Assembly: GCF_014192335.1 (NCBI RefSeq)
Contig: NZ_JACHXU010000002.1
Coordinates: forward strand, 510,197-574,196
Length of the DNA stretch: 64,000 nt
Direction: 5' to 3'
Source of the DNA: Aporhodopirellula rubra
GTDB lineage: Bacteria > Planctomycetota > Planctomycetia > Pirellulales > Pirellulaceae
Positions 45,298-54,013 of the stretch are shown piece by piece (positions within the stretch are counted from its first letter, which is position 1; each line of letters begins with the position of its first letter). A program made the position numbers and the translations under genes. The notes under the pieces were generated by a model, which was given only the letters and a program-made list of their open reading frames with translations, did no database searches and had not been told where the DNA came from.

Positions 45298-45843
45298 CGT
45301 AGATCACCGAATTCTCCAAGTGCGGAAAGTGAGAACCACCTTCCTCGAAGTACTCGATTATGCGCCACCTCACCTCGTCTTCACCACAGACGAAACAAAC
45401 TCCCCCGAACCGTCAAAAGCGAAAACAACGTAAATCACGGCATTTCCTAAAAACGTCGCGACGATCCACCGCACGGAAGCCCACCCCAAAAACAACCTTC
45501 ATCGATGGAACTTCCCAAACCCGGATCCACTATTGCTCTAAGTCGCGAATCTAAGTCGCGAATCAATTATTGAAATAGACTGCGTCTGGGCAATGAACAA
45601 GGACGCTTATCAAGTCAAGATACAAGTGCGGTTCGAGAAACGCTGGCAATGCACGTCAACTGACTTGCTCACTGAAGAGAATCCATAACACACCAAGCTG
45701 ATAACCCGTTCGTGAACTCGCCAGCGATTCGATCACTTATCGCAGCTCACGTTCGGGTTGATCGCGTCGGAGCGTTCACGTCCGAAAGCCACCGTACCTA
45801 GCGGAACGGTCGACTGAGTAACCGCCCCGCCGAACCTCTAGAA
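45298..45843. other. Intergenic region upstream of the redox operon
   Basis: About 546 bases between the response regulator (ending at 45844) and the PQQ-like gene. It contains one tandem 13-bp duplication and must include the operon promoter. No open frame looks like protein and no operator is recognised. Confidence 0.45.
45538..45563. repeat. Exact 13-bp tandem duplication
   Basis: ctaagtcgcgaat is present twice head to tail (45538-45550, 45551-45563), about 240 bases upstream of the first gene of the redox operon. Confidence 0.7.
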
Positions 45844-46329
45844 CTAAGGCGAGAACTTGGCGACTTCCTTCGCGAGCTGATCGTAGTTCAGTGGCTTTTG
45901 AAGAACTTCCGTCGCACCGCTGGCGATCATCCGATCACGCAGGTTGGAATCACGAATGCCCGTGACAATCATCACCGGAATGTGAGACGTCGCGGGATGA
46001 AAACGCAATTGCGAGAGAATCTCTTCACCGCTGTCTCCCGGCATGTGCAGATCGAGAAGAATGACGATCGGCGCCAATTCAAACGCGAGGCGATAGCCAT
46101 CGATCCCCTTGGAAACCCGCACCACCTCGTAACCACGGGATTGCAGACAGAGCTTTACTCCGTGCGAGAAGTCCTCATCGTCATCAATACATAGAACGAA
46201 CGGCCTTTCGTTTCGCGTGCCCGAGGCCTCGGTCTTTTCGGCAGGGTCGGCAAGACCGCAGCCAGCGGAATCGGCATCATCGTTCAAGCTAATGATGTCG
46301 TGTGAATCGTGGAGAAAATGTGAAAACAT
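45844..46329 (-). CDS. Single-domain response regulator
   Basis: 161 residues: a variable N-terminal extension of about 40 residues and one receiver domain. The acidic pocket is Asp49-Asp51, the phosphorylation site Asp93 (VILLDLHMPG), the switch Thr123 (VTG) and the conserved Lys145 (LQKPL). There is no output domain, so it probably acts as a phosphate relay or by binding a partner. It is the third receiver-type gene of a cluster with a dual-receiver protein and a histidine kinase. Confidence 0.9.
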   Translation of the reverse strand: MFSHFLHDSHDIISLNDDADSAGCGLADPAEKTEASGTRNERPFVLCIDDDEDFSHGVKLCLQSRGYEVVRVSKGIDGYRLAFELAPIVILLDLHMPGDSGEEILSQLRFHPATSHIPVMIVTGIRDSNLRDRMIASGATEVLQKPLNYDQLAKEVAKFSP

Positions 46330-46419
46330 GGGAAGACGCCCTAGTCAGAGGATGGAACGATAAAAACGATTTACCGCATCGAAAGAGATTTCCAACGCGG
46401 CCTGACCCAACGACGTGGG

Positions 46420-47289
46420 TCAAACAGGGGCAACTTGATTTAGGTTAGAACCGCCGCAATGGGCGTTAACTAGATCCGTGATGTCTTCCATCACACGATT
46501 CGATTTACTGATGTGCTTCGCGCCCATCATTTCACATCGACGGCGAGTTTCGTCATCCGTTCGACCGGTGACAAACGCCTTCGGAATCGCACGAACGGAC
46601 TCATCCGAATTGAGAAACTCAAACGCGGTCAATCCGTTTCCGGTCGGTGTCTCGATATCGGCAAGCACGAGGTCAGGCTGGAATGATTTCAACTTACGCA
46701 TGACCGAAAGCCAATTGTGAGCGACCACCACTTCATGACCACACGCTTTCAATTTCACATCGACAACATCCGCAAATGCGATGTCATCTTCGATCAACAA
46801 AATCTTCATGGACTTGACCGGATTGAGCTCGGAATGCGAAACGACGAGCGTCTCGGCGGAATCCGTACGCAGTTCCGTGATGCATGGGATGTTCGAGCAA
46901 TCATCCGTGACAGGGTAATCTTGCTGCAAACACAGGTCGATCGTTTCGAGTAGTTCGGCGTTGACGAAAGGTTTTCGAATGAATCTCGCCGCACCACTGT
47001 CCAGTGCCAGATTTTGATCCCCAGGGCTGGCCGACAACATGATCACCGGAATCGATTGCGTCTCATGATTCAATTTCAATTCACGAAGCGCGGTCAACCC
47101 ATCCATCAACGGCATACGAATATCCATCAAAATGACATCGGGAAGGACCGATGAAACCATGGACAAAGCCTCACGACCGTTAGTCGCCGTGAATACCAAC
47201 ATTCCATGTGATTGCAATCGGATTTGAAGCCCGAGACGGATCGCCTCGTCATCTTCAACGACCAAGACGCGTCCCTTTGAATTAAACAT
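46420..47289 (-). CDS. Dual-receiver response regulator
   Basis: 289 residues with two receiver domains. The first has Asp56 (VILMDIRMPLMDG) and Lys106 (IRKPF). The second, after residue 160, has Asp211 (DLVLADIETPTGNG) and an acidic triad EDD, but the Lys region reads HISKSN rather than KP. No DNA-binding or enzymatic output is present. It overlaps the histidine kinase gene by eight bases, so the two proteins are probably made together and exchange phosphate. Confidence 0.9.
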   Translation of the reverse strand: MFNSKGRVLVVEDDEAIRLGLQIRLQSHGMLVFTATNGREALSMVSSVLPDVILMDIRMPLMDGLTALRELKLNHETQSIPVIMLSASPGDQNLALDSGAARFIRKPFVNAELLETIDLCLQQDYPVTDDCSNIPCITELRTDSAETLVVSHSELNPVKSMKILLIEDDIAFADVVDVKLKACGHEVVVAHNWLSVMRKLKSFQPDLVLADIETPTGNGLTAFEFLNSDESVRAIPKAFVTGRTDDETRRRCEMMGAKHISKSNRVMEDITDLVNAHCGGSNLNQVAPV

Positions 47290-48904
47290 TGATCAGATCC
47301 TCTGAGGGGTTGCGGGGGGAAACGTCACATGAGCTTGGCATGCACAACTGCACGTCCTCACGCAACACATCGACGTCATAGGTGCCGCGATTTTCGAGTT
47401 GAAAACCGGGCAATTTTCCGACCGGACGATTTCGGTTCGTTTCTTCGGTCTGCTTTGTCAGACGCGTGCAAAATTCGCGAGCGCCCTCTGCGTGTGTGTT
47501 CAATACCAGGATCCAACGTCCGGAATCGACGGGCACGAGCAAATCACGAGCGTGCAAGACAAAGTTCAATAATGCTTGCGAGTCACTCAGTGATTGCGGG
47601 GTCAGTGCATTGGATGCCGTGATTTCAAACACCGTGACGACTTTGTCGTAAGACGTTTGCAGACGCAGCAGCCGATCGAGGTAACGAGTCACGAGCGATC
47701 GGATGTCATTGAGGGGCACGCTGAAGCTAAACGTACTGCCCTCACCCACAACACTGGCGAGCGAAAGATCACCGAGATTCAACTCCACCAGTTCTCGAGT
47801 GATGCTCAACCCCAATCCAAAACCTTTCTCGCCCGACTGTATCGAGGTGGTCGCCTGACGAAAACGATTGAAAATCTTCTCACACTCCTCCGGATCGATT
47901 CCCTCGCCGAAGTCTCTGACCGAGACACGGAGTTCTTGTTCGATCAAACAACAAGCCACCGAAACAACGATCTGCGACCCCGCTTTCGAAAACTTAATCG
48001 CGTTAGTGACCAAATTCGTTAGGCTTCGACCGAGCTTCTCTTGATCGCAAAAGATCTCAGGCAAACCATGGTAGTCGTCACAAACGATTTCAATTTTGCG
48101 GAGATTGGCACGTTGCCGGAGCAAAGGTACTTCTCGATCGAACACGTCCGCGATCACGCAACACTTTCGACTCGCGCCGAGAAGCCCCGTCTCGTGACGG
48201 CTCACGTCGAGCATGTCATCGACAATGTTATTGAGCCCGTCAATCCGATCCTCGATGACGCGAAGAAAATACTCCTGCTGCTCCGTCACCGCACCCGCAG
48301 AACCATCAGCCATCAGATTTGCGTATTGCTTGACCACACACAGTGGCGTACGGAACTCGTGCGAAACATGATTGACGAAGGACTGAGATGATTCACACAG
48401 TCGACGAAGGCTCGCATTCTTGTTTTCGAGCTCCTTGGCGTGCCGCGCCAACTCGGACTGCTGCTTGTCGACTTCGCGGACGAGTTCGAGAATCTTGAGT
48501 TGCTGTTGGATCCGGTGCAAACTCTGCTCAATGCAACGGTGCAACAACCTTTGGTCCACATCATGTTTGCAGATAAATCCGTCGGCCCCGGCACGCAACG
48601 CACTGACGTAATTGCTCTCGTCGGATGATCCCGACAAAACGATGATGGCCGCCGTCGGGATGACCTGACGCACGCAGTGAACGGTCTCCAGTCCGACCGA
48701 ATCGGGCAGGTTGAGATCCGAAATGACGACGTCATAGTGACAGTCGCCAATGGTTTGCTTGGCCTCAGCAAGCGAACGCACGGTGTGGATGCGGTATTCT
48801 CCACAACTGCGAGCGAGCAGTCGTGTCACGATCGCCGCGTCCGTCGAGTCGTCTTCGAGAATGAGTACAGAGAGTGTTTGCTGGCCGTTCACGGTGTGCC
48901 CCAC
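47282..48904 (-). CDS. Receiver-histidine kinase hybrid
   Basis: 540 residues. An N-terminal receiver domain (Asp63 in VVISDLNLPDSVG, Lys113) is followed by a coiled coil and a HisKA domain with phosphorylated His182 (FVNHVSHEFRTPL). The HATPase_c domain shows an N-box (LTNLVTNAIKFSK), G1 (VRDFGEGIDPEE) and G2 (GEKGFGLGLSI). No membrane segment is seen, so it senses a cytoplasmic signal or another kinase's receiver input. About 120 C-terminal residues are unassigned; a degenerate GGDEF-like fold is possible. The start codon is GTG at 48904 or 48892. Confidence 0.92.
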   Translation of the reverse strand: MGHTVNGQQTLSVLILEDDSTDAAIVTRLLARSCGEYRIHTVRSLAEAKQTIGDCHYDVVISDLNLPDSVGLETVHCVRQVIPTAAIIVLSGSSDESNYVSALRAGADGFICKHDVDQRLLHRCIEQSLHRIQQQLKILELVREVDKQQSELARHAKELENKNASLRRLCESSQSFVNHVSHEFRTPLCVVKQYANLMADGSAGAVTEQQEYFLRVIEDRIDGLNNIVDDMLDVSRHETGLLGASRKCCVIADVFDREVPLLRQRANLRKIEIVCDDYHGLPEIFCDQEKLGRSLTNLVTNAIKFSKAGSQIVVSVACCLIEQELRVSVRDFGEGIDPEECEKIFNRFRQATTSIQSGEKGFGLGLSITRELVELNLGDLSLASVVGEGSTFSFSVPLNDIRSLVTRYLDRLLRLQTSYDKVVTVFEITASNALTPQSLSDSQALLNFVLHARDLLVPVDSGRWILVLNTHAEGAREFCTRLTKQTEETNRNRPVGKLPGFQLENRGTYDVDVLREDVQLCMPSSCDVSPRNPSEDLINV

Positions 48905-49135
48905 GTGGTTGGTTATGTCGAGTCAGCTACCGCAAGTTTTGCCCCTTACGTGCCTTTGACACCGAACCTTACGTCGTACAAAAGACATCCCCACAAAAAC
49001 GATCACTTTACAGCGCCGAATGCAGTTTGATCGCCCAATACCGCTCAAATGCCGCACGAAAACCGCGTCAATCCTCCGCATCGGCACGACAGATGTAACC
49101 TCGAAGATGCACTTGACTCCAGCCTCCCGCTCGCC

Positions 49136-49153
49136 TATCGTAAATTAACGATA
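49136..49153. promoter_or_regulatory. Probable ArsR operator
   Basis: An 18-bp near-palindrome, TATCGTaaattaACGATA, lies 10 bases before the arsR start. Arms TATCGT/ACGATA are perfect inverted repeats and only one inner base pair breaks symmetry. Its size and place match operators of the ArsR/SmtB family. The ribosome site AAGGAAA follows at 49154-49160. Confidence 0.75.
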
Positions 49154-49163
49154 AAGGAAACTC

Positions 49164-49493
49164 ATGGCAAAACGATCCAGTACCAAGAAAACGTGCTCCA
49201 GCGAACCGGCGAAGCTCACCGCTGACCCGACGGCCGAAGAATTCGCCAAACTTGCGTGGGCGATTGCCCATCCCGCACGGGTGCAAATCGTCCGACTGTT
49301 GATAGGCCGAGAAGCCTGCGTGTGTGGCGAGATCGTCAATTGCCTGCCTCTGGCTCAATCCACCGTTTCCCAACACCTGAAAATCCTCAAAGAGTCAGGT
49401 CTGATCCAAGGCGAAGTCGACGGGCCAAAAGTCTGTTACTGCATCAACCCGAAACAACTCGAAAAACTCAAATCCTTCGTGAACGGACTTTGA
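49164..49493 (+). CDS. arsR: ArsR-family arsenite-responsive repressor
   Basis: 109 residues, winged helix-turn-helix (AHPARVQIVRLLIGREACVC then LAQSTVSQHLKILKESGLI). The Cys-Val-Cys at the start of the metal-binding helix (ACVCGEI) is the arsenite site of the E. coli type. Without ligand it should bind the palindrome just upstream and repress itself and arsDA. The N-terminus is Ser/Lys-rich and includes KKTCSSEP, which might supply a further cysteine. It is followed by arsD after about 80 bases. Confidence 0.93.
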   Translation: MAKRSSTKKTCSSEPAKLTADPTAEEFAKLAWAIAHPARVQIVRLLIGREACVCGEIVNCLPLAQSTVSQHLKILKESGLIQGEVDGPKVCYCINPKQLEKLKSFVNGL

Positions 49494-49576
49494 GTGCTTT
49501 TTTTTAACGCCACCAATCGCCGATCGCCGATAAACGATACTGTTCAGTAAGACGAATTCCCTTAATGGATAAACGA

Positions 49577-49966
49577 ATGAGTAATGTGCAAATCTATGAC
49601 CGTGCGATGTGCTGTTCGACCGGTGTTTGCGGACCGCAAATCGATCCGGTGCTGCCCCGTTTTGCCGCCGACCTGGACTGGTTGAAAGCACAAGGACATT
49701 CGGTTCAGCGTTTCAACTTGGCCCAAGATGCGGCTGAGTTCGCAAAACACGACCGCGTCAAAAAGTTGCTGGCCGACGAAGGCATCGAGTGCCTGCCGTT
49801 GGTGATCGTCGATGACAACGTCGTCAGCCGCAACGAATATCCCTCTCGCGAAAATCTCGCCCTGTGGACCGGCACCAGTTTGAAACCGAAGGCGTCCTTG
49901 CCGACCGCCGGACTGCCCACCGCCGACACGGGCGGTTGTTGCGGTGGCAGCAGCGGATGCTGTTAA
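49577..49966 (+). CDS. arsD: Arsenic chaperone ArsD
   Basis: 129 residues from the ATG at 49577; the ATG at 49565 is in frame but would shift the family numbering. Cys12, Cys13 and Cys18 (AMCCSTGVCGP) are the arsenite-transfer cysteines at their usual positions. Two terminal pairs, Cys121-122 and Cys128-129, correspond to the vicinal pairs of ArsD. The protein hands As(III) to ArsA. Its end overlaps the open frame of arsA, whose proper start follows 58 bases later. Confidence 0.92.
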   Translation: MSNVQIYDRAMCCSTGVCGPQIDPVLPRFAADLDWLKAQGHSVQRFNLAQDAAEFAKHDRVKKLLADEGIECLPLVIVDDNVVSRNEYPSRENLALWTGTSLKPKASLPTAGLPTADTGGCCGGSSGCC

Positions 49967-50024
49967 GCGTCAACGACGCTCGACTTCGACGCGTACTTCC
50001 CCCCTCAAAATCGAGACCTTTCAG

Positions 50025-51797
50025 ATGAAGTTCCTTAACCAACCGACTCGCAATCTCTTCTTCACTGGCAAGGGTGGCGTCGGCAAAACTTCCATGGCAT
50101 GTGCGACCGCGGTGCAATTAGCCGATCGAGGTCTTCGCGTGCTGTTGGTCTCGACTGACCCGGCGTCCAACCTCGACGAAGTCCTGGGGACGCACCTCGC
50201 CAGCTCACCGACTGCGGTCGAGTCGGTCCCAAATCTGTTTGCGATGAACATCGACCCCGAGACCGCTGCGCGCGAGTACCGGGAACGTATGGTTGGCCCT
50301 TATCGCGGTGTGCTTCCCGACGCCGCCGTCGCGAGCATGGAGGAACAGTTCTCGGGTTCATGCACTCTCGAAATTGCAGCGTTCGATGAATTCGCGAGGT
50401 TGCTCGGTGATAAAGAAGCGACGAGCAACTTCGATCACGTCATCTTCGACACCGCGCCGACAGGTCACACGTTGCGATTGCTAACGCTGCCTTCGGCGTG
50501 GACCGGATTCATAGAAAACAACACGTCCGGCACCTCGTGTCTCGGTCCACTCGCTGGGTTGAAGGCTCAACAGGAAGTTTACAAACAAACCGTCAACGCG
50601 CTTTGCGACGCGACGACCACAACATTGATTTTGGTCACTCGCCCCGAACCGTCTGCTTTTCAAGAAGCCGACCGCACCAGCGATGAGTTGAAATCGATCG
50701 GTGTCGGCAATCAGCACCTGATCGTCAACGGTGTCTTTCGCAGCCAAACGGAAACCGATCCGATCGCCACCGCGATGCAGCAACGCGGTGACCAAGCCAT
50801 AGAAAATATTCCGGCCTCGATCGGAACGCTCCCGCGCACCATGATCCCGTTGTCGGCTCGCGGACTGATGGGGATCGAATCGCTGCGTCGCGTTGGCGTA
50901 ACCACGAATGCCGATGAACAAACTCCCATTGATTTCATCGACCACGACATTTCTACCGAAGGCCTGGGGTGTTTGGTGGATGAGTTGTCTGGCGGCGGTC
51001 ATGGCGTGATTCTTGCAATGGGTAAAGGTGGGGTCGGGAAAACGACCGTCGCTTCCGCCGTCGCGGTCGCATTGGCCGACCGTGGTTTTGACGTGCACCT
51101 GTCGACGACTGACCCGGCAGCCCACGTGGCGGCGACCATAGCAGCCGACCGACTCCCCGGTCTGACCGTCGGCCGTATCGATCCAGCGAAGGAAACCGAG
51201 GACTACCGCGCCGAGGTTATTGCAACAGCCGGTGAGAACCTCGATGAAGAGGGACGAGCATTACTCGAGGAAGACCTGCGATCGCCGTGTACCGAAGAAA
51301 TCGCGGTGTTCCGTGCCTTCGCCAGAGCCGTCTCGGAAGGCTCAAACCGTTTCGTCGTACTCGACACCGCGCCCACCGGCCACACGATTTTGCTGCTCGA
51401 TTCGGCACTCGCCTACCACCGTGAAGTCTCCCGGCAAGCGAACCAGATCACTGAGTCCGTGGAAAACCTTCTGCCCCGTTTGCGAGACCCTAATTTCACA
51501 CGCGTCTTGGTGGTGACATTGCCCGAAGCCACCCCGGTCCATGAGGCGGCAAAGCTACAGGACGACCTGCGACGTGCAGAGATCGAACCGTTCGCCTGGG
51601 TTGTCAACCAAAGTCTATTGCCGCTCGACGTCACCGACCCCACGTTGCGTCACCGTCAACGGTACGAATTGCCGTTCATCGACGAAGTCCAATCGGAACT
51701 CGCTAAACGGTTCGCCTTAGTCCCATGGCAACCCGAGCCACCAACGGGGATCGACGGCTTGAGAAACCTCAACCAGCTCGACAATTCAACCGTCTAA
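50025..51797 (+). CDS. arsA: Arsenical pump-driving ATPase ArsA
   Basis: 590 residues in two homologous halves. P-loops are GKGGVGKT at residues 15-22 and 333-340. Cys113, Cys172 and Cys422 fall at exactly the numbering of the E. coli R773 ArsA metal site, which confirms the start at 50025. DTAPTGHT signal sequences are present in both halves. The enzyme couples ATP hydrolysis to arsenite delivery to the membrane permease ArsB. No ArsB, Acr3 or ArsC gene follows; the next recognisable gene is 400 bases away and unrelated. Confidence 0.94.
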   Translation: MKFLNQPTRNLFFTGKGGVGKTSMACATAVQLADRGLRVLLVSTDPASNLDEVLGTHLASSPTAVESVPNLFAMNIDPETAAREYRERMVGPYRGVLPDAAVASMEEQFSGSCTLEIAAFDEFARLLGDKEATSNFDHVIFDTAPTGHTLRLLTLPSAWTGFIENNTSGTSCLGPLAGLKAQQEVYKQTVNALCDATTTTLILVTRPEPSAFQEADRTSDELKSIGVGNQHLIVNGVFRSQTETDPIATAMQQRGDQAIENIPASIGTLPRTMIPLSARGLMGIESLRRVGVTTNADEQTPIDFIDHDISTEGLGCLVDELSGGGHGVILAMGKGGVGKTTVASAVAVALADRGFDVHLSTTDPAAHVAATIAADRLPGLTVGRIDPAKETEDYRAEVIATAGENLDEEGRALLEEDLRSPCTEEIAVFRAFARAVSEGSNRFVVLDTAPTGHTILLLDSALAYHREVSRQANQITESVENLLPRLRDPNFTRVLVVTLPEATPVHEAAKLQDDLRRAEIEPFAWVVNQSLLPLDVTDPTLRHRQRYELPFIDEVQSELAKRFALVPWQPEPPTGIDGLRNLNQLDNSTV

Positions 51798-51819
51798 TCA
51801 TTCAGCAATCGCCACGTAG

Positions 51820-51842
51820 CCGGAACTCGTCAAGAGTTCCGG
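51820..51842 (+). terminator. Terminator-like hairpin after arsA
   Basis: The perfect 9-bp inverted repeat ccggaactc/gagttccgg with a gtcaa loop lies 23 bases after the arsA stop and is followed by a weak T-rich stretch (cttctttttc). It likely ends the ars transcript. Confidence 0.65.
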
Positions 51843-52210
51843 CATACCTTCTTTTTCAATGCGATCCCGCATCCTTGACCAATGCGCCGCAGACGACGCG
51901 CTGTTTGCTATGCGTGACTTGCACGCCCGCTTTCGCCGCGTCACCCCGACGAAACAAATTCGGTGGTTTGACTGCTTAGAAGCCATGCCCAACACCGGGC
52001 AGCACGAGCTTCTCACAAACCAAATCGAATTTCAAAATCCAGCGGCAGCGATTGGTTAAGGATGCCTACACAATCGTCCAAAAAAACTTTTTGGCGACTT
52101 GTCGATTCCATTCGCTACCGTTCGATTACTTTTGAAACGGCCGATTCTCAGGCCAATGATCGGGTACTCTCGCAACTTCGCCGCGATTATTTGAAGCGAA
52201 AGGATTGAAG
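51843..52210 (+). other. Intergenic region between ars operon and DUF1579 gene
   Basis: About 370 bases. Frames of 60-70 codons exist on both strands but show no conserved features. The DUF1579 gene has its ribosome site at the right edge (AAAGGA at 52199-52204). I see no permease fragment here. Confidence 0.4.
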
Positions 52211-52684
52211 ATGTTTTCCAAATCGCAAGCCGAACACCAATGGCTCGAACAAATGATCGGAGACTGGTCATTCGATCACCAATGCATGGGGCCGGATAAT
52301 GAATCCAGCCAATCGTCAGGAAAAATGACGTGCCGGACAATGGGAGGTTTGTGGCTGATCTGCGAGAGCAGCGGTGGCACCAGCGATGAAGACAAATGGT
52401 CCTCGATCATGACCCTCGGTTTTGATCCGACAAAAAATCGATACGTCGGCACATTTGTCGGTTCCATGATGGCCAACATCTGGCACTACCGCGGAACCGT
52501 TGACGAATCCGGTAAACGATTACCGCTTGATTCCAAGGGCCCCAAATTCGGTGGCGCAGGCACGTGCCTGTACCGTGACACCATCGAAATTGTCGACGCC
52601 AACGAATGGCTGATGATCAGCGAGATGCAGGACGACGACGGTGCGTGGGTCAAATTCATGCACGGCAAGCACACACGCATTTGA
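52211..52684 (+). CDS. DUF1579 family protein
   Basis: 157 residues from the ATG at 52211 (MFSKSQAEHQWLEQ), with AAAGGA six bases upstream; a TTG at 52205 is also in frame. The family motifs WSFDHQCMGPD, TMGGLWLICESSG, MTLGFDPTKNRYVGTFVGSM and WLMISEMQDDDG are present. Family members are small beta-barrel-like cytoplasmic proteins of unknown function, often beside glyoxalase-fold and DoxX genes, as here. Confidence 0.85.
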   Translation: MFSKSQAEHQWLEQMIGDWSFDHQCMGPDNESSQSSGKMTCRTMGGLWLICESSGGTSDEDKWSSIMTLGFDPTKNRYVGTFVGSMMANIWHYRGTVDESGKRLPLDSKGPKFGGAGTCLYRDTIEIVDANEWLMISEMQDDDGAWVKFMHGKHTRI

Positions 52685-52760
52685 CATTCCAACGACACGC
52701 CACCCTCTACCCATCATTTCCTCATTCACTCCAACTCAACAGACATTTACAGAGACACTT

Positions 52761-53141
52761 ATGAACAGCAACCCGATCGTATGGTTTGAAATCTATGTCG
52801 ACGATTTAGCTCGCGCGACCACCTTCTACGAAACGGTTCTTGATATCAAACTCGAAGAACTGCCCGCACCCGTCGAGCATCTGAAAATGATGGCCTTTCC
52901 CGCCTCGATGGAATCCCCCGGTGCATCGGGCGCGTTATGCAAAATGGAAGGGATGAAATGCGGCACTGGGGCTGGCACCATCGTCTATTTCCGTTGTGAA
53001 GACTGCGGCGTCGAGTCGTCGCGAATTACCGACGCGGGAGGCAAGATCCAAATGCCCAAATCACCGATCGGGCAGTACGGGTTTATCTCGCTGGGTGTCG
53101 ATACTGAAGGCAACGTTTTCGGTCTGCACTCGCAAAAGTAG
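52761..53141 (+). CDS. VOC-family (glyoxalase-like) protein
   Basis: 126 residues from the ATG at 52761 (MNSNPIVWFEIYVDD). It is a single vicinal-oxygen-chelate module with VDDLARATTFYETVLDIKLEE at the start and YGFISLGVDTEGNVFGLHSQ at the end. VOC domains are metal-dependent dimers that act on thiol adducts, dioxygenate catechols or bind antibiotics. Specificity cannot be read from this sequence. It lies 76 bases after DUF1579. Confidence 0.87.
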   Translation: MNSNPIVWFEIYVDDLARATTFYETVLDIKLEELPAPVEHLKMMAFPASMESPGASGALCKMEGMKCGTGAGTIVYFRCEDCGVESSRITDAGGKIQMPKSPIGQYGFISLGVDTEGNVFGLHSQK

Positions 53142-53340
53142 ATTCCAATAGGCCAGTTCAAACGACGTCGATCAAGTCAGTTGGCTACTACGGTGTCGCC
53201 AAATGGGAAGCCAGGCGAGATCCTGATTACGAGGCACTTCCTGAATGGCTACGATAAGACGAACGCCGTGCCCCATTCGCCGATTCGATCGCCCCGAAGG
53301 ATCGGTGGCTCACGCTTTTCACTCCTCTTCCAATTCGCAA

Positions 53341-53769
53341 ATGATGAAAATGTCTCGCTCCAAACTCGCAGGATGGATTCTTAGTGGCCTGCTCAGTGCT
53401 TTTCTCTGCTTGGCCAGTGCGAGCGGCAAATTCACTCAATGGGAAGGAAAGGCCGAAATGTTCGGCCACTTGGGATGGACCTCTGAAGTGATGTTCAAAG
53501 TGGGGATCGTTGAAGTTGCCGTCGCGGTGCTCTTTCTCATCCCGCGAACCGGGTTCATCGCCGCGATCCTCCTATCAGCCTACCTCGGTGGAGCGACCGC
53601 ATCGCATGTCCGCGTCGGCGATCCATTCATCGCACCGATCATCTTTGCCGTCATTGCATGGGTCGCGTTGGGACTGCGAGACCCACGTGTTTTCAACATC
53701 GCCTTCAAAGCTCCCACTGTAGAATCGTCCACAACGGGCGAACCACCCCATCCGCCGACGCAAAGCTAG
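53341..53769 (+). CDS. DoxX-family membrane protein
   Basis: About 142 residues from the ATG at 53341; ATGs at 53344 and 53350 are alternatives. Four hydrophobic helices carry the DoxX-like motifs SGLLSAFLCLASASGKFTQW, KVGIVEVAVAVLFLIPRTGF and ILLSAYLGGATASHV. The family includes small membrane subunits of quinol or thiosulphate-type oxidoreductases, but this stand-alone type is uncharacterised. It is the third gene of a DUF1579-VOC-DoxX trio, a common grouping in environmental bacteria. Confidence 0.85.
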   Translation: MMKMSRSKLAGWILSGLLSAFLCLASASGKFTQWEGKAEMFGHLGWTSEVMFKVGIVEVAVAVLFLIPRTGFIAAILLSAYLGGATASHVRVGDPFIAPIIFAVIAWVALGLRDPRVFNIAFKAPTVESSTTGEPPHPPTQS

Positions 53770-54013
53770 AGCTCCTCAGCAAATGAGTTCGGCATAAGTG
53801 GTTACGTTCGCCAGAACGTGATCCAACGTCTGGCAATGTCGCGACAACAAAAACCAAAATGCATTAGCTGCCCAGTATCCCATCACGACAGGAGTGCTGC
53901 ACGGGCGGCTGACGAGCATCCCTCATGCCGTCGTCGTCTTTCTCGCTTACACGTCACGCAGCCCCGTCACGCTGATGCGTCGCATCATCGCTGAGGCGAC
54001 GCGTTGACATCAA

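Noticed and set aside
45360..45554. Plus-strand frame of 64 codons in the spacer before the redox operon
   Set aside because: Lys/Thr/Pro/Arg-rich noise crossing the tandem duplication; no ribosome site.
51798..52059. Short frames on both strands after arsA, considered as a permease or arsC remnant
   Set aside because: Neither shows membrane helices or arsenate-reductase motifs; part of the minus frame just reads through the terminator hairpin.
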